From Adiantum capillus-veneris (taxonomy: Eukaryota > Streptophyta > Polypodiopsida > Polypodiales > Pteridaceae), in contig CM043956.1 in the NCBI GenBank assembly GCA_014529385.2, positions 85,983,721-86,047,720 of the forward strand: a DNA stretch of 64,000 bases, in the 5' to 3' direction. The notes beneath the pieces were generated by a model. That model did no database searches. It worked only from the letters and a program-made list of their open reading frames with translations, and was not told where the DNA came from. The position numbers were made by a program, and so were the translations under genes. Within the stretch, counting starts at the first letter, position 1. Each line of letters starts with the position of its first letter. Below, piece by piece: positions 1-11,749 of this stretch.

Positions 1-840
1 CAAGATATACTAGAAGATCTTATTTTGGCAATCAAAAAAGATAATATAATAAAACCTCAATAATAAGAGAATCCTCTTCAAAAGATATTCTGCTCTCGAA
101 ATTGAAGAAACGTTCTTTACTCGTCATTTTGAGAATTTCGAGTCTTTAATGTGATGCATTAATGAGCTGAAAAGGATAAAGGTTTTTGAAATAGTATAAA
201 TTTGTTAGTCTTCTTTGAAATATAGCAAAGCATTGTCATGAGAAATTTCTCTTTAAGAGTATTCTTCACAATGTCTAGGCATATTACTGTTTTTGGCCCT
301 TCTAAATCACAGAAAAGCGCTTGTCATTATATATGATAAAAGATATATTGAACTTTCCACTGCTAGTATTAGAAGTATTTTTACATTGGTACATTAATGT
401 TTAGCCTTCATCCATTGACCCTATCCGGTGAGCAGGTGAAGATAGAGGTGATTGCAAAACAAGCACTGGGCAAGAAGGGTATTTGCTTGATCATGAATAC
501 TGTCATTTCTACAAAGTTCTTTGCACCGGTAGCTTTGAGGCTCCTATCCCTTTAGATTAAAATCTAGATGAACCCTCAAAACCTATCACAAGTGTAATAG
601 AAATGATCCGTGCATTTCCTAGACAGAGTTGATTGTTTCACTCCCTTAATCAAATCAGAGAGTTTGTCAAAGTAAATGAGCTGCCTACTTATTACAATGG
701 ATATGTGGCATTTAAGCTTCCAGATGTAGGTGACTCTTCTGGAATGACAAGAATGGAACAATGACATGATAGTCAAATCTGGACAGAGTACGTCACTTGT
801 AGTTTGGATTCATTTATGGGTGTTGTGTGATTCAGCAGAT
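1..840. other. No gene recognised; AT-rich
   Basis: AT-rich sequence with only short open frames broken by stops. It may include the decayed upstream part of the transposase relic that becomes readable from about 841, but I could not read it as protein. Confidence 0.5.
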
Positions 841-3811
841 GTATAGGACATCTCAGATGTGTTAATGTGGAATTCTCATACTACACAGGTTTCAAGATAA
901 GTAATGAAGCTCATTCTTGGAAAGACCGATTATTAAAATCTCCACCATGTGGACTAGTATTCCAAGAATACGGCACTTTGAGTTGTATGCATTGCTCTCA
1001 AGTACCAGAGTGTGTTGCTATTTGTCCTGTCGTGATCTACTACTACTTGCCAAGAGATAAATTGAATTCCACAAGGTGTGTTATTCATTTAGGGGAGCAC
1101 AAACATCCTTGTAGACAAGGGAAATGTAGAGCTTCAGTGATTGAAATTGATGCACTGATGAAGAAACGTGCTACTATTGAGCCATTCACAACTGCAAAGC
1201 AATCAGAGTGCATGACAACACAGGACATTATTATGGATAAATTAGTTGTGGAAGGTGACCCTGTCTCAGATTCCTTGGGTGATGATGAGTTTGCTTCCTT
1301 CTTGGATACAATTACTCCATTGTCCAATAAACGAAGGACTGAAAGAACATTGGAGATTGCAAAAAAATCAAAGAACATTACCGCAAAAGGTTTGGAGGTT
1401 GTTCTTGAGCTTAAGAGTAAAAGTAGGTATCCTTACATTCAAAGCATTAGGCAAAATTTGGACTCACAAAGGGGCCCTTTAAGGAGTTTGACTTTACCTC
1501 TCTCTACCAAAACGGGCGCATGGATAAATTTTTGCAAATAAACTCCAAACTTGGCGGAGGTTTGACAGTTAGAATGTCCTCTTCAAGCTCTATCTACTGA
1601 TATATAGCACGCCATGAGATTCCTCATATTTTAGAAGATTATTTTTTTCATTCACCTATGATGTGACAACTCTGTCGGAATCTAAGTGAATCAAAAAAAG
1701 AATCTTTTAAAATATGAGGAATCTCATGGTGTGCTATATATCAGTAGATAGAGCTTGAAGAGGACATTCTAACTGTCAAACCTCCATCAACTTTGGAGTT
1801 TGTTTGCAAAACTTTATCCATGCACCCATTTTGGTAAAGAGAGGTAAAGTCAAACTCCTTAAAGGGCCCCTTTGTGAGTCCAAATTTTGCCTAATGTGTA
1901 CTATTTCCAGGACAACTTGGGAAAGATCAACATCCACATGTTTTCAAGAGGTCAATGAAAGGTCCTGGAAGTGGGGCTGACTGGGTTAATCGAATGACAC
2001 TAGGTGGAAGCCTTGACAATATGTGGATCCATTTTGATCACTTTCATTGTGTAAATGGACGGCCAACAATGTCTACACATGTGTACGCCCCATTTTTTCG
2101 TGAATCAATGACCATTGCTACTTGTGAATTTGTTGTAGAGAATAAGTTTTCTCAAATTGAATTTTGGAAAATGCTTAATAAGGTTGTTGAGGATGTAGGC
2201 TTTGAAAAGCTGGAGTTTAGAGGCTTTATGGCTCATGAAGCAAATGCTAACTGGATTGCAGTCCATACATTGTGTTTTGTAGGTGCAAAAAAAGTCACAC
2301 CTGGTAAAAAAATATCTTGTGCTTTCAGTGGGAGAAATCCATGATACGACACACAACCAACTGTATACATCCTTCTTCTCAAGAAGAGCACAAAATTATA
2401 TGCCGCAAGTGGAGAAATGCCCCTTCAGAGAATCAAGCTGACATTTGCAAAGGGGCACTACATTGATTTTGGACCACTGGTCATGCAATTCATGATGAGA
2501 CTCCTTGTTTGGAAATATGGTTGGCTTGGTGGGATGTTAGAGTTTTTCATTGGGGTGGCAGATTTGTGTCCCAAGATGAGTCCGGTATGTTTGTGACTAA
2601 TACAAATCTTTCAGAGACAAATCATGCAAGCATGCGAGCATTTATTGGATATAAGGAAAATCTCAACTTGTATGAGGAAGCTGGTGTGGACATGGCCATG
2701 ATAGTGCTACAAAGTATAAAGTATAATGCATATCTTAAAGGTGTTCGTACCTTTATGGGTCGAGGCTTGGAAAAATTGGCGGAGTGCTTCATACATCGTA
2801 CTGTTGGTGTATCAACCGTGAAAAACTACCTAATTATGCTAATGGTTCTATGGAGGAAATGGGTTTCAATAGTCCTGAAATGAATAGAATTCCCACAAGA
2901 GAAAAGAGCATTAGGAAAAAAAGACCTATATTTGTTGATGCAGGGCAACTTGATGAGGACATGTACATACACATGCCATAATTTGTCACAAAAACTATGG
3001 GCGTTGGTGGTTCTCGTCAAAAAACAGATGGAGCTCGTGATGTGACCAATTCTTGGCCTGAGGTGATAGTTACCAAGAGCGTGTGGGTAATCAGAGGAAC
3101 AGAGCCAGGGTCCAAGGTCACATGCTTTGGAGTAGTTGGTGGACAAGGTAATCAATGCGGTCGATTCATAAATGAGGATTCTTGTAATATTAGAAATGGA
3201 ACACCAACCCCTTTCTTTTGGGGACGTCGACAATACCCGGCTCCAACTCAAATGCAGGTGGAGATAGAGAAGGTTATATTTGGTTTTGCAATACCAGTAA
3301 TGTGCACACATGGAATGTTCATGAGATGTTTGTGGGACTTTTTGGACCGGCTCCCGGAGTATGGCCTGTGGTGGAGGGAATATCATGGAGTTTACACGAA
3401 GTAAAGCATCTTCAATCTAGTGGATTTGTGCTTCATGACACTATAGAGGGTGTAAAAAATGACAAGTGCGATCGAGCTCCAAGACACGTACTAAGTGCTT
3501 TTTGCCCAAAATATGGAGAGGGCAAGGTTGTTAAGTGGAGGTCCAAGTTGACTAAAGAGTTCAAATGCAGAATTGACCTCAGAAGGACCATGTCAATAGA
3601 ACTAGTCAGAGAAGTAGTGATTGTTTGTAGGAGTCACATGTATTCTACATTAATACGGATGGGTCATTGGAAAAAGGGGTGTCTTATTCTATCACGCTGT
3701 CTGATTTCCCGTGATGCACATGTGAGGATTTTTAGAAGCGAGAGAGTAAGAAGCTTGGATATATACCATGCAAGCATATATATTTTTTGTTTCTTCAGGT
3801 GCTGGGGTTAG
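841..3811 (+). pseudogene. Decayed DDE-type transposase relic, superfamily undetermined
   Basis: Readable protein appears in consecutive plus-strand blocks: 841-1444, about 1900-2344, 2509-2883 and 2997-3811. The first block has a Cys/His cluster (LSCMHCS, ECVAICP, then HLGEHKHPC), like a zinc-binding module. The second has an acidic-residue region (DNMWIHFDHFH and later GFMAHEANANW). The third has WLAWWDVRVFHWGG and ETNHASM. The fourth resumes with YIWFCNTSNVHTW. The motif order recalls a transposase-like family I associate with mosses and lycophytes; that is memory, not a search. Frame changes near 2345-2500 and 3220-3400, internal stops, and the foldback insertion at 1445-1896 make it non-functional. 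A spliced gene is possible: an acceptor-like CCAG lies near 1910. Confidence is good that it is a mobile-element relic, poor for the family. Confidence 0.6.
1445..1896. mobile_element. 452-bp foldback (MITE-like) element
   Basis: A near-perfect palindrome with arms 1445 to about 1640 and about 1704 to 1896 around a spacer of about 60 bp. The outer ends read CATTAGGCAAAA inward from both sides; the arms differ at only a handful of positions. It interrupts the transposase relic. The ends match the termini of the 9.7-kb transposon at 26626-36360: CATTAGG, an A-run, then TGGACTC and GGGCC at the same spacing. I therefore infer a non-autonomous member of that family. No convincing target-site duplication flanks it. 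It has no coding capacity; the frame from 867 simply runs into the left arm. Confidence 0.8.
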
Positions 3812-4466
3812 ATGCAAGGGCCCATGAGTTTATCCATCAAGCACCTTTGACCAAAGTGGAACTCTTTGAGGCTTTGGGGGGTGCACGAGTAAATATCCAA
3901 AACTAAGGAATAAGAAGGGTGCTGCAATTTTGATGTTTGTTAGTGCAAGCTATTTTATGATACTTTTAATAGTTGTTATTTTTGTCAAGGGATTACAAGG
4001 TAATACTATGTACCGAATGGTGAGTTTCGTGTTATATCTTCTTTTCAATGTTTTAAGGAACCTCTGTCAAATTTTCATTAATATTTTCTTGTGAGATGGA
4101 CCAAATTAGTGCTGATTTGAGGTGGTTTCTCTCTTTCAACATTTTGGGGTGATCATATATGTAAATGTGCTCAACATTGCCTGGCTCGACATTTAGTACA
4201 ATAAAAGCAGAATGTAATTGAACTCATTGTAAAAAAAATTATCTGAAGGTGTTGCTTCCATAAAGTTTGGTGTTTAGGGGCACCTTTATATGTCAATGTG
4301 CTGAGAGTTGCGTAAGTCAACTCATTTCATATTATATCAGCAGAACATTGTGAGAATTATCCATCAACATTTTTGTTTGAGGAAGCTCCAATTATTGTTG
4401 ATTTCAAGTAGTTCCTTGTTTTTTATGTTTTGGGATGATCAAAGAAGTGAAATTGCTCAACATTGC
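3812..4466. other. AT-rich spacer with short degenerate direct repeats
   Basis: No gene seen. A CTCAACATTGCC motif occurs near 4170 and 4455, with a weaker relative near 4300, each in similar surroundings (GATCA upstream, CAACTCATTT downstream). This suggests a decayed tandem repeat of roughly 140-150 bp. Confidence 0.4.
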
Positions 4467-5350
4467 CTAAATCAACTCATTTAATGTGTCAGATTGTCTA
4501 GAAATGATTTTTGTATGAGCTTGCTCAAAAAATAGATTGCTCAGAGATATTTTCTCGTATTTTGGGATTTCTCTAAATTCAGCAACGTGTCTCTCATTTG
4601 GTCTAGTGATCAGCAAATCATCTACATAAAGAACCACAATGAGAAGTACATCACCCTCACGCTTTACATACAATGTTCTTTCTGTTGGACTCTTACGAAT
4701 GCCTCGTTTGACCAAATAAGTGTCAGCCTTCTCATACCAAGCATGAGGAGATTTCCTCAACCCATACAAAGCTTTGTTACATTTTTACACCTTATCCTCT
4801 TGTCCTTTCTTGAAAAAACTGCGAGGCTGCGTTACATAGACTTCCTCAAATATGTCACCATTCAAGAAAGCAGTAACAATGTCTGACTGATGTACATCCC
4901 AACCAAAATGAGTTGCCAATGCACATAGAAAACGCACGGTAATCATACAACAAGTGGGAGCAAAAGTCTCTTCATAATCTATGCCTTTTTTATTTGCATA
5001 ACCCTTTGCAATAAGTTGAGCCTTATAGCGATCAATCTCACCATCCAGCCTGTGTTTCAACTTGTAAAAACACTTCATACCAATGGCCTTTTTGCCAGGA
5101 GGCAAATCACATAAAGCCATGTGTCATTTTCTATAAGTGGATCATATTTTGATTGCGTGGTAGCCATCCAATTTTTGGAACTCTGTGCTTCATCAAAACA
5201 CAAAATCTCCTCAACATCATGTAAGCTAGGCACAGCCAAAGCATAACAATCTGATGCATGAGATGCATGGTGAGAACCTGAACGAGTATGACTAGCCAAA
5301 GGTGCATCCAATTTACTATCACACAAAGTATGCACCAGCCATTTAGGCAT
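4467..5350 (-). pseudogene. Copia A reverse transcriptase (broken, C-terminally truncated)
   Basis: Minus-strand blocks 5350-5131, 5120-4785 and 4769-4467 give a copia RT: LPPGKKAIGMKCFYKLK, RYKAQLIAKGYANKKGIDY, VTAFLNGDIFEEVYV, YGLRKSPHAWYEK and the catalytic-site motif YVDDLLIT. The three blocks lie in different frames and have in-frame stops between them. Sequence past KYEKISL no longer resembles RT and RNase H is missing, so the pol is truncated at about 4500. Activity is impossible in this state. Confidence 0.85.
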
Positions 5351-5438
5351 ACCTCTAGCTTGCTCATTCTCAGCTCTTTCCTCATCAGCCCTTTCCTCAT
5401 CAAGTACATCATGTACATCAGGCTAATCTGTATCATTT

Positions 5439-6620
5439 TTAAGAAACCTCCATAGGCTGTACATTTGCCTCATTGGAATTTACATTCGTACTTCCATCAC
5501 TGAAAAGAGGTAACAAAGTGTCATAAATGTCATGTGAGCTTACATTACTGTCTCTAGTACATGACAGCAAGGGCTGAACAGAATCTTCCACAAACACAAC
5601 ATCCCGTGAAACCAGAATACGCTTTGTTTGTGGATGATACAACTTGTAACCTTTGCTTTTAGCACTATAACCAACAAAAATACATTGGACAGCCTTATCA
5701 TCCAATTTTGCGTTGTGTTTGTGGAACCAAAGCATATGTCAAACAACCAAAAACACGCATGTGCTCAATAGAAAGCTTTCTATCATGCCATGCTTCATAT
5801 AGAGTAATAGACTGCAAATATTTTCTAGGACACTATTTAGTACATAAGTGACACACATGATGGCCTCAAGCCAAAAAGAATGCGGAAAATCTTGACTTTT
5901 GACCATACATCATGCCATTTTTGTAAGTGCCTTGTTTTTCCTCTCAGCAACACCATTTTGATGAGGCATATAAGGCAATGTACATTGGTGTTTTATCCCA
6001 CGACTAGCCAGAAATGCATTAAATTCATGAGACATATACTCCCCCCCGCTTGATCGAAACACAAGGTGCCCATAGTACATTTTGAGACATTTTCAGCCAT
6101 AGCCAAAAATTGTTTGAAGCACATAAATACTTTGGCCTTCGCTTTAAGCGGAAATACCCATGCATGCCTAGAATAATCATCGATAAAAGTCATGAAGTAA
6201 AGGTAATTGCCCAAGGATGGAGTTTGCATGGGCCCACAAACATCACTATGCACAAGCTGCAACCTATGGCCCTAACTGAACCATCCTTTGGAAACTTAGA
6301 ACACTGCATCTTACCCAAAATACAGCCTTCACAAACGTATTTGATAGTTGCTTCAAGATGTGGCAAAGAAGTAACCATATTAGATTTTTGCAAACGCAGC
6401 AAACTGGCAAAATTCAGATGACCAAAACGTCTATGCCAAAGTTTTGCATCTGAAATAGCCTTTGAATCCAAAACTTCTTTTGGCAAATTTTGCCCACACT
6501 TTTCATACAAAGTGAGCTTATATAGCCCATAGTATAAAATTTCTAGATGCAACAATTTCATCACCAAAACTGAGATCATGTACTGTACATCTGTTATCCA
6601 CAAATTTGACTACAAAACCA
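5439..6620 (-). pseudogene. Copia A gag-pre-integrase and integrase (broken)
   Basis: On the minus strand 6600-6350 carries the gag-pre-integrase/zinc domain (LWHRRFGHLNFASL, CEGCILGK). 6262-5993 carries the start of the integrase core (HSDVCGPM, FMTFIDDYSRHAWVF). Around 5990-5900 a shifted frame reads like the QNGVAERKN glutamate region. 5735-5439 has the downstream GYSAKSKGYKLYHP and RILVSRDVVF motifs typical of the copia integrase C-terminus. Frameshifts and stops separate the pieces. Confidence 0.8.
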
Positions 6621-6778
6621 AGTCTAGCAAGTGCAGATAGAGACAAAAGATTCTTCTTGATCCCAGGTACATAAAGTGCAACAACGAGTGTGAAAGAACT
6701 GCCATTTGGAACAGTAAAGCACAATATTTCCAACTCCCTAAACCGGATAAGAGGCATTATTGGCACAAATATCTGAAC

Positions 6779-7952
6779 TCACATGAGGGATAGACTCAAG
6801 AGAGGTGAACAAATCACGATGTGAGGTAATGTGCTTTGTACCACCACTATCAAAATACCACACATGTGAATCTGCAGCAAAACTGACATGCATGCATCAT
6901 GGACAAGAGGATTATAGGTACACTCTACACTAAAAGCCCATTGTGCATCAACATCAACATCAACATCACACTCTCCTTTCACAGAAGACTCAACAATAGC
7001 TACATTTGTAGTGGAACCAACATTTGCAGTGGAACCACCCTCTTTCTTCTTAGCCTCTTTGGCCTTCAAATTAGGATACTACTTCATCAAGTAATCATTA
7101 GCTTTACAATAATGGCAACGCACCTTTTGTTTCCCTTATCACCAAAATTTCCCATCAAATTATTGCCAGCAGAAGCATTAGGAACATGTGATAATTTTCC
7201 ACTCACAAAAGAACCATAAGAAGTGGTTGTATTGCCGCTACCACCCTTTTTTTCAACAGCAATAAAAGCCTGTTCAATTACACACTGTCTAGTCCTGTTT
7301 TTTATGGAAAGTGACTCTTGCAACAGCAATGTGCACAATGCAAACTTGACAACTTCAAGATTTCATTGGGTCATGAGTCTCCAAGTACTAGCAAAAGTCT
7401 GGTAAGAGTCTGCCAAGGCATCAAGAATAGTCTGCATAAGGGAATTGTCTGAAATGACTTCACCTACAAAAATAATTTGCTCATTGATATCCTTGACACC
7501 AACAAAGAAAGTGTCCATATCATTTTCTTCATGCATAATCTTCGACTCCAGCTCTTTACGTAGCAATGCAATTTTTGCCTCATTGCGGCTTGCATAAAGA
7601 CCAGCTAGAATATCCCAAGCTATTTTGCAAATTTTGTTGAGCGAATGTGAGGAGTAATGGTGTGCATCACAGACAACACAATCAACTCATGAGCCTACAT
7701 ATCCTTTACATCCCAATTAGCTTGTTTTGCCGTAGGCAAAACAACTCTAACAGTAGCAATTCTTGCAGTAAGACCTGCAACATTGCCTACATCCTCAAAA
7801 CTAGGACATACATCAATGCCTTGCAGAATATTCTAGACACCCTTTGACACAAGAACACGTTGCATCATGTAAGCCCACATAGGGTAATTCTCCCCATCCA
7901 ATCTGTCCTCAACAGCAAATATCTTGAACACATCTATGTTGTTGTCAGCCAT
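6779..7952 (-). pseudogene. Copia A gag and protease (broken)
   Basis: The gag start is the ATG at 7952 (MADNNIDVFKIFAVEDRLDG, NYPMWAYMMQ). A UBN2-like gag core follows at 7566-7363. Near 7120-7080 is a decayed zinc knuckle (CHYCKAND, last Cys lost). The aspartic protease region reads WYFDSGGTKHITSHRDLF at about 6870-6820, with the catalytic DSG intact. Several stops and frame changes lie between these landmarks. The ATG at 7952 is chosen because MADNN-type starts followed by LDG.NY are usual for copia gag. Confidence 0.8.
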
Positions 7953-8299
7953 GGTAAATGATGCACATGATGTAAAAATTTCCTAAAAAGAGGAGAAACA
8001 AAGAGGGAACAACACATGCTCTATATTAGAAACCGTAGAAGATTGTAAGGGACCTGTTATGCAGAAAACGACATTGACAAAAATTTTGCACAAAATGAAA
8101 AAATAGCAGGTACAGTACTGCATGTAGTGGAAACGAAGGCCGAAATGAGCCCGAATCAAAAATCCGAGCAGACTAAGCTCTATAAGCTTACGTGGAATTT
8201 CTGTTGACCTACGAACACTCGCCAAAGCTCACAGAAATTGAAGAAAGTGAGCAGGAATGTGTTGGAGCTGGTGGCGACTAAGCTCGGGAGGAAGCAACC

Positions 8300-8314
8300 T
8301 ACTCTAATACCAAT
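8300..8314 (-). promoter_or_regulatory. Copia A primer-binding site (initiator-Met tRNA type)
   Basis: On the minus strand, immediately after the LTR end (CCAACA), the sequence reads ATTGGTATTAGAGTAGG, close to the usual TGGTATCAGAGC of plant copia elements. It fixes the LTR boundary at 8315. Confidence 0.7.
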
Positions 8315-8538
8315 TGTTGGAATTAGGTTGCAAGAAAACCCACAGAGCTTGGAGAAGACAAAGGAAGCTCAAGGCACACAATAGAGAGTGTAGTACTTAG
8401 TGCTCAATGGAAAGATAGATAGCCATAGAATGATGAGCGTATATACAATGCGCAGGGGGAAAAACCTCCTAGTGAGTTAAAAAATGCCCCGGTCCTAAGT
8501 CTGTTCACACACATCACTTCCACATGTATCTGGTAACA
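8315..8538 (-). repeat. Copia A LTR (224 bp)
   Basis: Plus-strand text begins TGTTGGAATTAGG and ends GGTAACA, so on the element's strand it starts TGTTACC and ends CCAACA. A second copy with the same borders lies at 18464-18691. In both places the outside neighbour is the same R1 sequence (ATGAAGTCATGC...), so LTR and flank were duplicated together. Confidence 0.7.
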
Positions 8539-9585
8539 ATGAAGTCATGCAAACACCGGTGATAGGTATGCAAAATACAAAAAATATAACTTTTTTATAC
8601 CTAGTTGTATGCACAGTCAAAAACATGTGGGGCTATAGCAACCCTATACTTACATTAGGAACACATTGAAGTTAGCGAGAAAACTAGATTGGTTGCATCA
8701 AACAATCTCGAGATCTTCAAACATGAAGCAATAGGCTTTTTGCCACATATACATGCAACTATGTTGTGAGAATGAATTACAACCCACCCTTGTATGTGCA
8801 AGCCCAAGTATCCAAAGAGGGAATTTAGCCATATATGCAACCTCATATGTTGCCACAATTCCACCCTTGTACTCTTACCTTTGTACTAGACAATGCAACC
8901 TTAGGATGCTTCTTGCTAAACACTAGGCACATGTGATGGTGGAAGACACATGAAAGCTTGCCACAAGCTTGCCAAATTCCAACTAAGATTTGCATCAAGT
9001 GTATCTCGTTATCCATACCATGCTCCCACTTTACATGTCCCATAGCATCCTTTAACATGTGGGCTCTACATCGTCCACAATCTTTGTCATATGCTCACAA
9101 AGGCAAGGTACATGGCTATCTAGCACGAGTCGATGTACAAGGACATCTCACTTGTAAGACTAAGGATCTTGGATCGCAACCATCTTGTTTCCTTTTTACA
9201 CTTAGAGACTTTATAAAACATATATCATTGACTTGTGCTAGATATCTTACAACTTTCGTTGATAGGGCCAACTAATGCGGCCTGTAAATCTTGATTCATT
9301 AACCATGCACTAGAAAGGAAAAATCAGGAGAGGTAATGATGCTCTATCTTTACTGATAGGCATTCCAAGCGCCCTACTAACATTGCATGTTGGGGGTTGA
9401 GGAAGTCCTTGCTAAAAGAAACAATTGTGTTGTAGCACATGATGTATCCCAAGAGTTGGGTGTGATGGAAAACTTGCACGTGTGTGGAGGAGAGCACAAT
9501 TGTGGTGTTGGTTTAGACCCACTCGGCCATATAACTATGCTTGATGCTTTAGAATTTCAAGTTCATGCTGCCTCTATCTGACTCA
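8539..9585 (-). repeat. Dispersed repeat R1, copy a, with copia RNase H relic
   Basis: Shared with 11750-12548 (two partial copies) and 18692-19780. On the minus strand 8930-8640 decodes, across frame changes, as copia RNase H: FSKKHPKVALSSTKV, then a decayed CE.AW region and a V.IH motif. Other copies carry the same relic. The LTR at 8315-8538 therefore sits between a copia 3' end on its right and a copia 5' end on its left. The 9060-9585 part has no recognisable coding sequence. Confidence 0.6.
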
Positions 9586-9644
9586 AGTAGCAACATTGTT
9601 TGAGAGCTCAAAAAGAAACATTGTGTGTGTGTGTGTGTGTGAGT

Positions 9645-9739
<95 letters not shown>
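9586..9739. repeat. Compound microsatellite (GT)n(GA)n inside a dispersed repeat
   Basis: After the conserved stretch CAAGTAGCAACATTGTTTGA come about 9 GT units and then about 45 GA units. The same 5' flank and a similar GT/GA array recur near 20115 and 20986. Similar arrays with the GAATTGGAAT 3' flank lie at 11332 and 21062. Long GA runs create spurious open frames here. Confidence 0.85.
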
Positions 9740-9743
<4 letters not shown>

Positions 9744-10000
9744 AGAATTGAAAGGGAAGCCCAAATTTCTTGAGGATTGCTTTAGTCACACAGAGTGAGA
9801 GAGAGACAGAGGGAGAGAGTGGATATTGGAATGATACAGGGAACAACACTTTTGAGGATTGCATTAGTCACATTCTCTCATATTGTACAATTGAATGTAT
9901 TTACATGCATTCACAGGCGGAGGTCGGAACCTTTTTGAAAAGGACGTGGATCCAGCCAGTCTCTCAGGGGAGGGCGAGGAGAGAGAGGTAGAGCGCCACT
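9740..10000. repeat. Repeat 3' part carrying the duplicated 3' end of the BPS1/ROH1-like gene
   Basis: 9740-9905 matches the sequence after the microsatellite at 21062-21220. 9905-10000 matches 21220-21315, which contains the stop codon and last codons of the minus-strand gene at 21273-22328. Similarity ends abruptly at about 10000, after the equivalent of GAGCGCCACT. Confidence 0.75.
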
Positions 10001-11207
10001 AGATTTTTTCCTCCGGTTGTTTTCTATCCCAATTATCATCTAAAAAGTCCAAACATCTCGCATAATTGCAAATGAACATTGTTGTGGTAATTCTTATTTT
10101 CTCATCGAAGAAGAAATTACAAACGCTTGAATATGCATAAATAGAGCGAGCCTAACAATATTTGTAGTAATTGAATACTTGAGGGACTTTTGTATATCTT
10201 GAAACAACCCATTCCTCAAGCTTTCACTAGTTTGGGACGTTGGCAAAGACCAACGTCCCAAACTAGTGAAGTGGCAAACGAGGCACACGACCCTAGCCAG
10301 ATGATATTTGGGGTTCCAAATATGACATATCATAAAAGAATATTCCATTATCTGCTGGAATCTCCTTGTGCGATCTTCCTTGGTACATTTTTCACCAATG
10401 TATGCATGGAAAGCATCAAAAATCCCAACTATGCTCTCAACTGGTTGCCAGTCTGTCCTCTTCGATGCATAAATATTTGCAGCATGTCAAACATGATATC
10501 AACCATAAGCCTTTGGAAATAAACATGCACTGAATGAGATATTTGCTCAAAATACCATACAGCTGGGTCCATGTTGTGGCAAACTAGGAGGAGATTTAAG
10601 TCTGCATGTTAGAAAGCATGTTATATGAGGATCTCTTTCACCTGCTTTCTTTGTGCACACACTTTAAACTCTTTAACTTGACCCTTGAAAGCCTCCACAA
10701 AATCATTGCGTCGCCTCCTCGTCTGCAATAGTACCCAACTCTTGATAGTCATTCTAGATGGTATCCACGATTGATCATCTGTAGTATAACTATTAAAAAT
10801 GGTAACAGAGTCAATTGTAGTGCTAGCCCTTTGAGAGGTAGTCATGGTGTGCACTAGAACCGATAATAGATTTAATGAAAATATGAAAAAGGGAAGAGAG
10901 TTTTGAGAGGGAAGTAGAGTTACTAAAAGTTAAATTTGGGCTGGAGCATAGATACTGGATAGAGCCTTCAATGCAAGTTTTGAAATTCTTTGGTACAAAG
11001 TTAGTACGGTTTACAAAAAGTACGCTTTGAAAGTGTGACATTATATAATTTGAATAACGAAATTTTTGTTTTCCTTATTTTCTCAACGAGTCTCACTCTA
11101 AAATACTGATTTTCAAAGTAACATTAGCCTCTTCCTCATTGGTTGAGTGCCACTCTCTCTACTGAAAGGCCCAGAAGTGATTCCAAAGTTCTCCTGATGT
11201 TTCAAAT
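10001..11207. other. Unassigned stretch with decayed minus-strand frames
   Basis: Open frames on the minus strand (10854-10621, about 10600-10100) could be one decayed gene with frame changes (for example RRRRNDFVEAFKGQVKEF and later IVGIFDAFHAYIGEKC), but I do not recognise a family. It contains the perfect hairpin at 10223-10270. Confidence 0.35.
10223..10270. repeat. Perfect 21-bp inverted repeat with 6-nt loop
   Basis: Arms 10223-10243 and 10250-10270 are exact reverse complements; the core reads CACTAGTTTGGGACGTTGG. The loop is CAAAGA. It would extrude as a very stable hairpin. Confidence 0.9.
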
Positions 11208-11330
11208 GAAAAAATGAACTACAGTTGGGATTTAGTGCGGGATTTTAACCTTAGAAGCAAAAGCTCAAAGAGTGATTTATATGAAAGTTCAACAAGCAGT
11301 TGATGATTGTTGTGACTTTGGAGATGATTC

Positions 11331-11412
<82 letters not shown>

Positions 11413-11510
11413 GGAATAAAGGGTAGCCCAAATTTCTTGAGGATTGCTTTAGTCACAACAAAGAGTGAGTGAGAGAGAAAGAGAGAGAGAGAGAGAGAGG
11501 GAGAGAGGGA
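11208..11510. repeat. Repeat R3 with GT/GA microsatellites
   Basis: GTTGGGATTTAG through GATTCTGTGTG, then (GT)n(GA)n to about 11409, then AATTGGAATAAAGGGTAGCC and a second GA-rich run at 11461-11508. The same unit is at 24430-24640, and its first part occurs inverted at 63915-64000. Confidence 0.8.
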
Positions 11511-11749
11511 ATTTTTATATGAGGTCTAAACCTAACCATACAATACCAATCTAGATTTAAGTGCATGCTTTGCAAAGAGATTGAAATGGCCACAATGTGG
11601 AAGATAGTTTTTTTGTTCATGCAATTTTTGGGTTGTGTGGTTATGTCTAGAATTGTCATAGGAAAACATGTCTGGATGTTTTTGATGCTTGATGCATGTT
11701 ACTGTGAAGGTGAATCACCAAGGTGTATAGATATAAAGTATATATAAAA

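Larger units (their letters stand above)
4467..8538 (-). mobile_element. Copia element A, decayed and 3'-truncated
   Basis: Ty1/copia order on the minus strand from right to left: 5' LTR (8315-8538), primer-binding site, gag, protease, gag-pre-integrase, integrase, reverse transcriptase. Reading frames are broken many times. The element stops near 4480 shortly after the RT YVDD box, so RNase H, polypurine tract and 3' LTR are absent on this side. A piece of the same element (leader and LTR) recurs at 12549-12727 plus 18435-18691, where copia B later inserted. Confidence 0.85.

Noticed and set aside
9549-9764. Leu/Ser-repeat ORFs over GA/CT runs (also near 11219, 20947, 22756, 26067, 39098)
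   Set aside because: They are translations of microsatellites (SLSLSL or ERERER) and have no other support.
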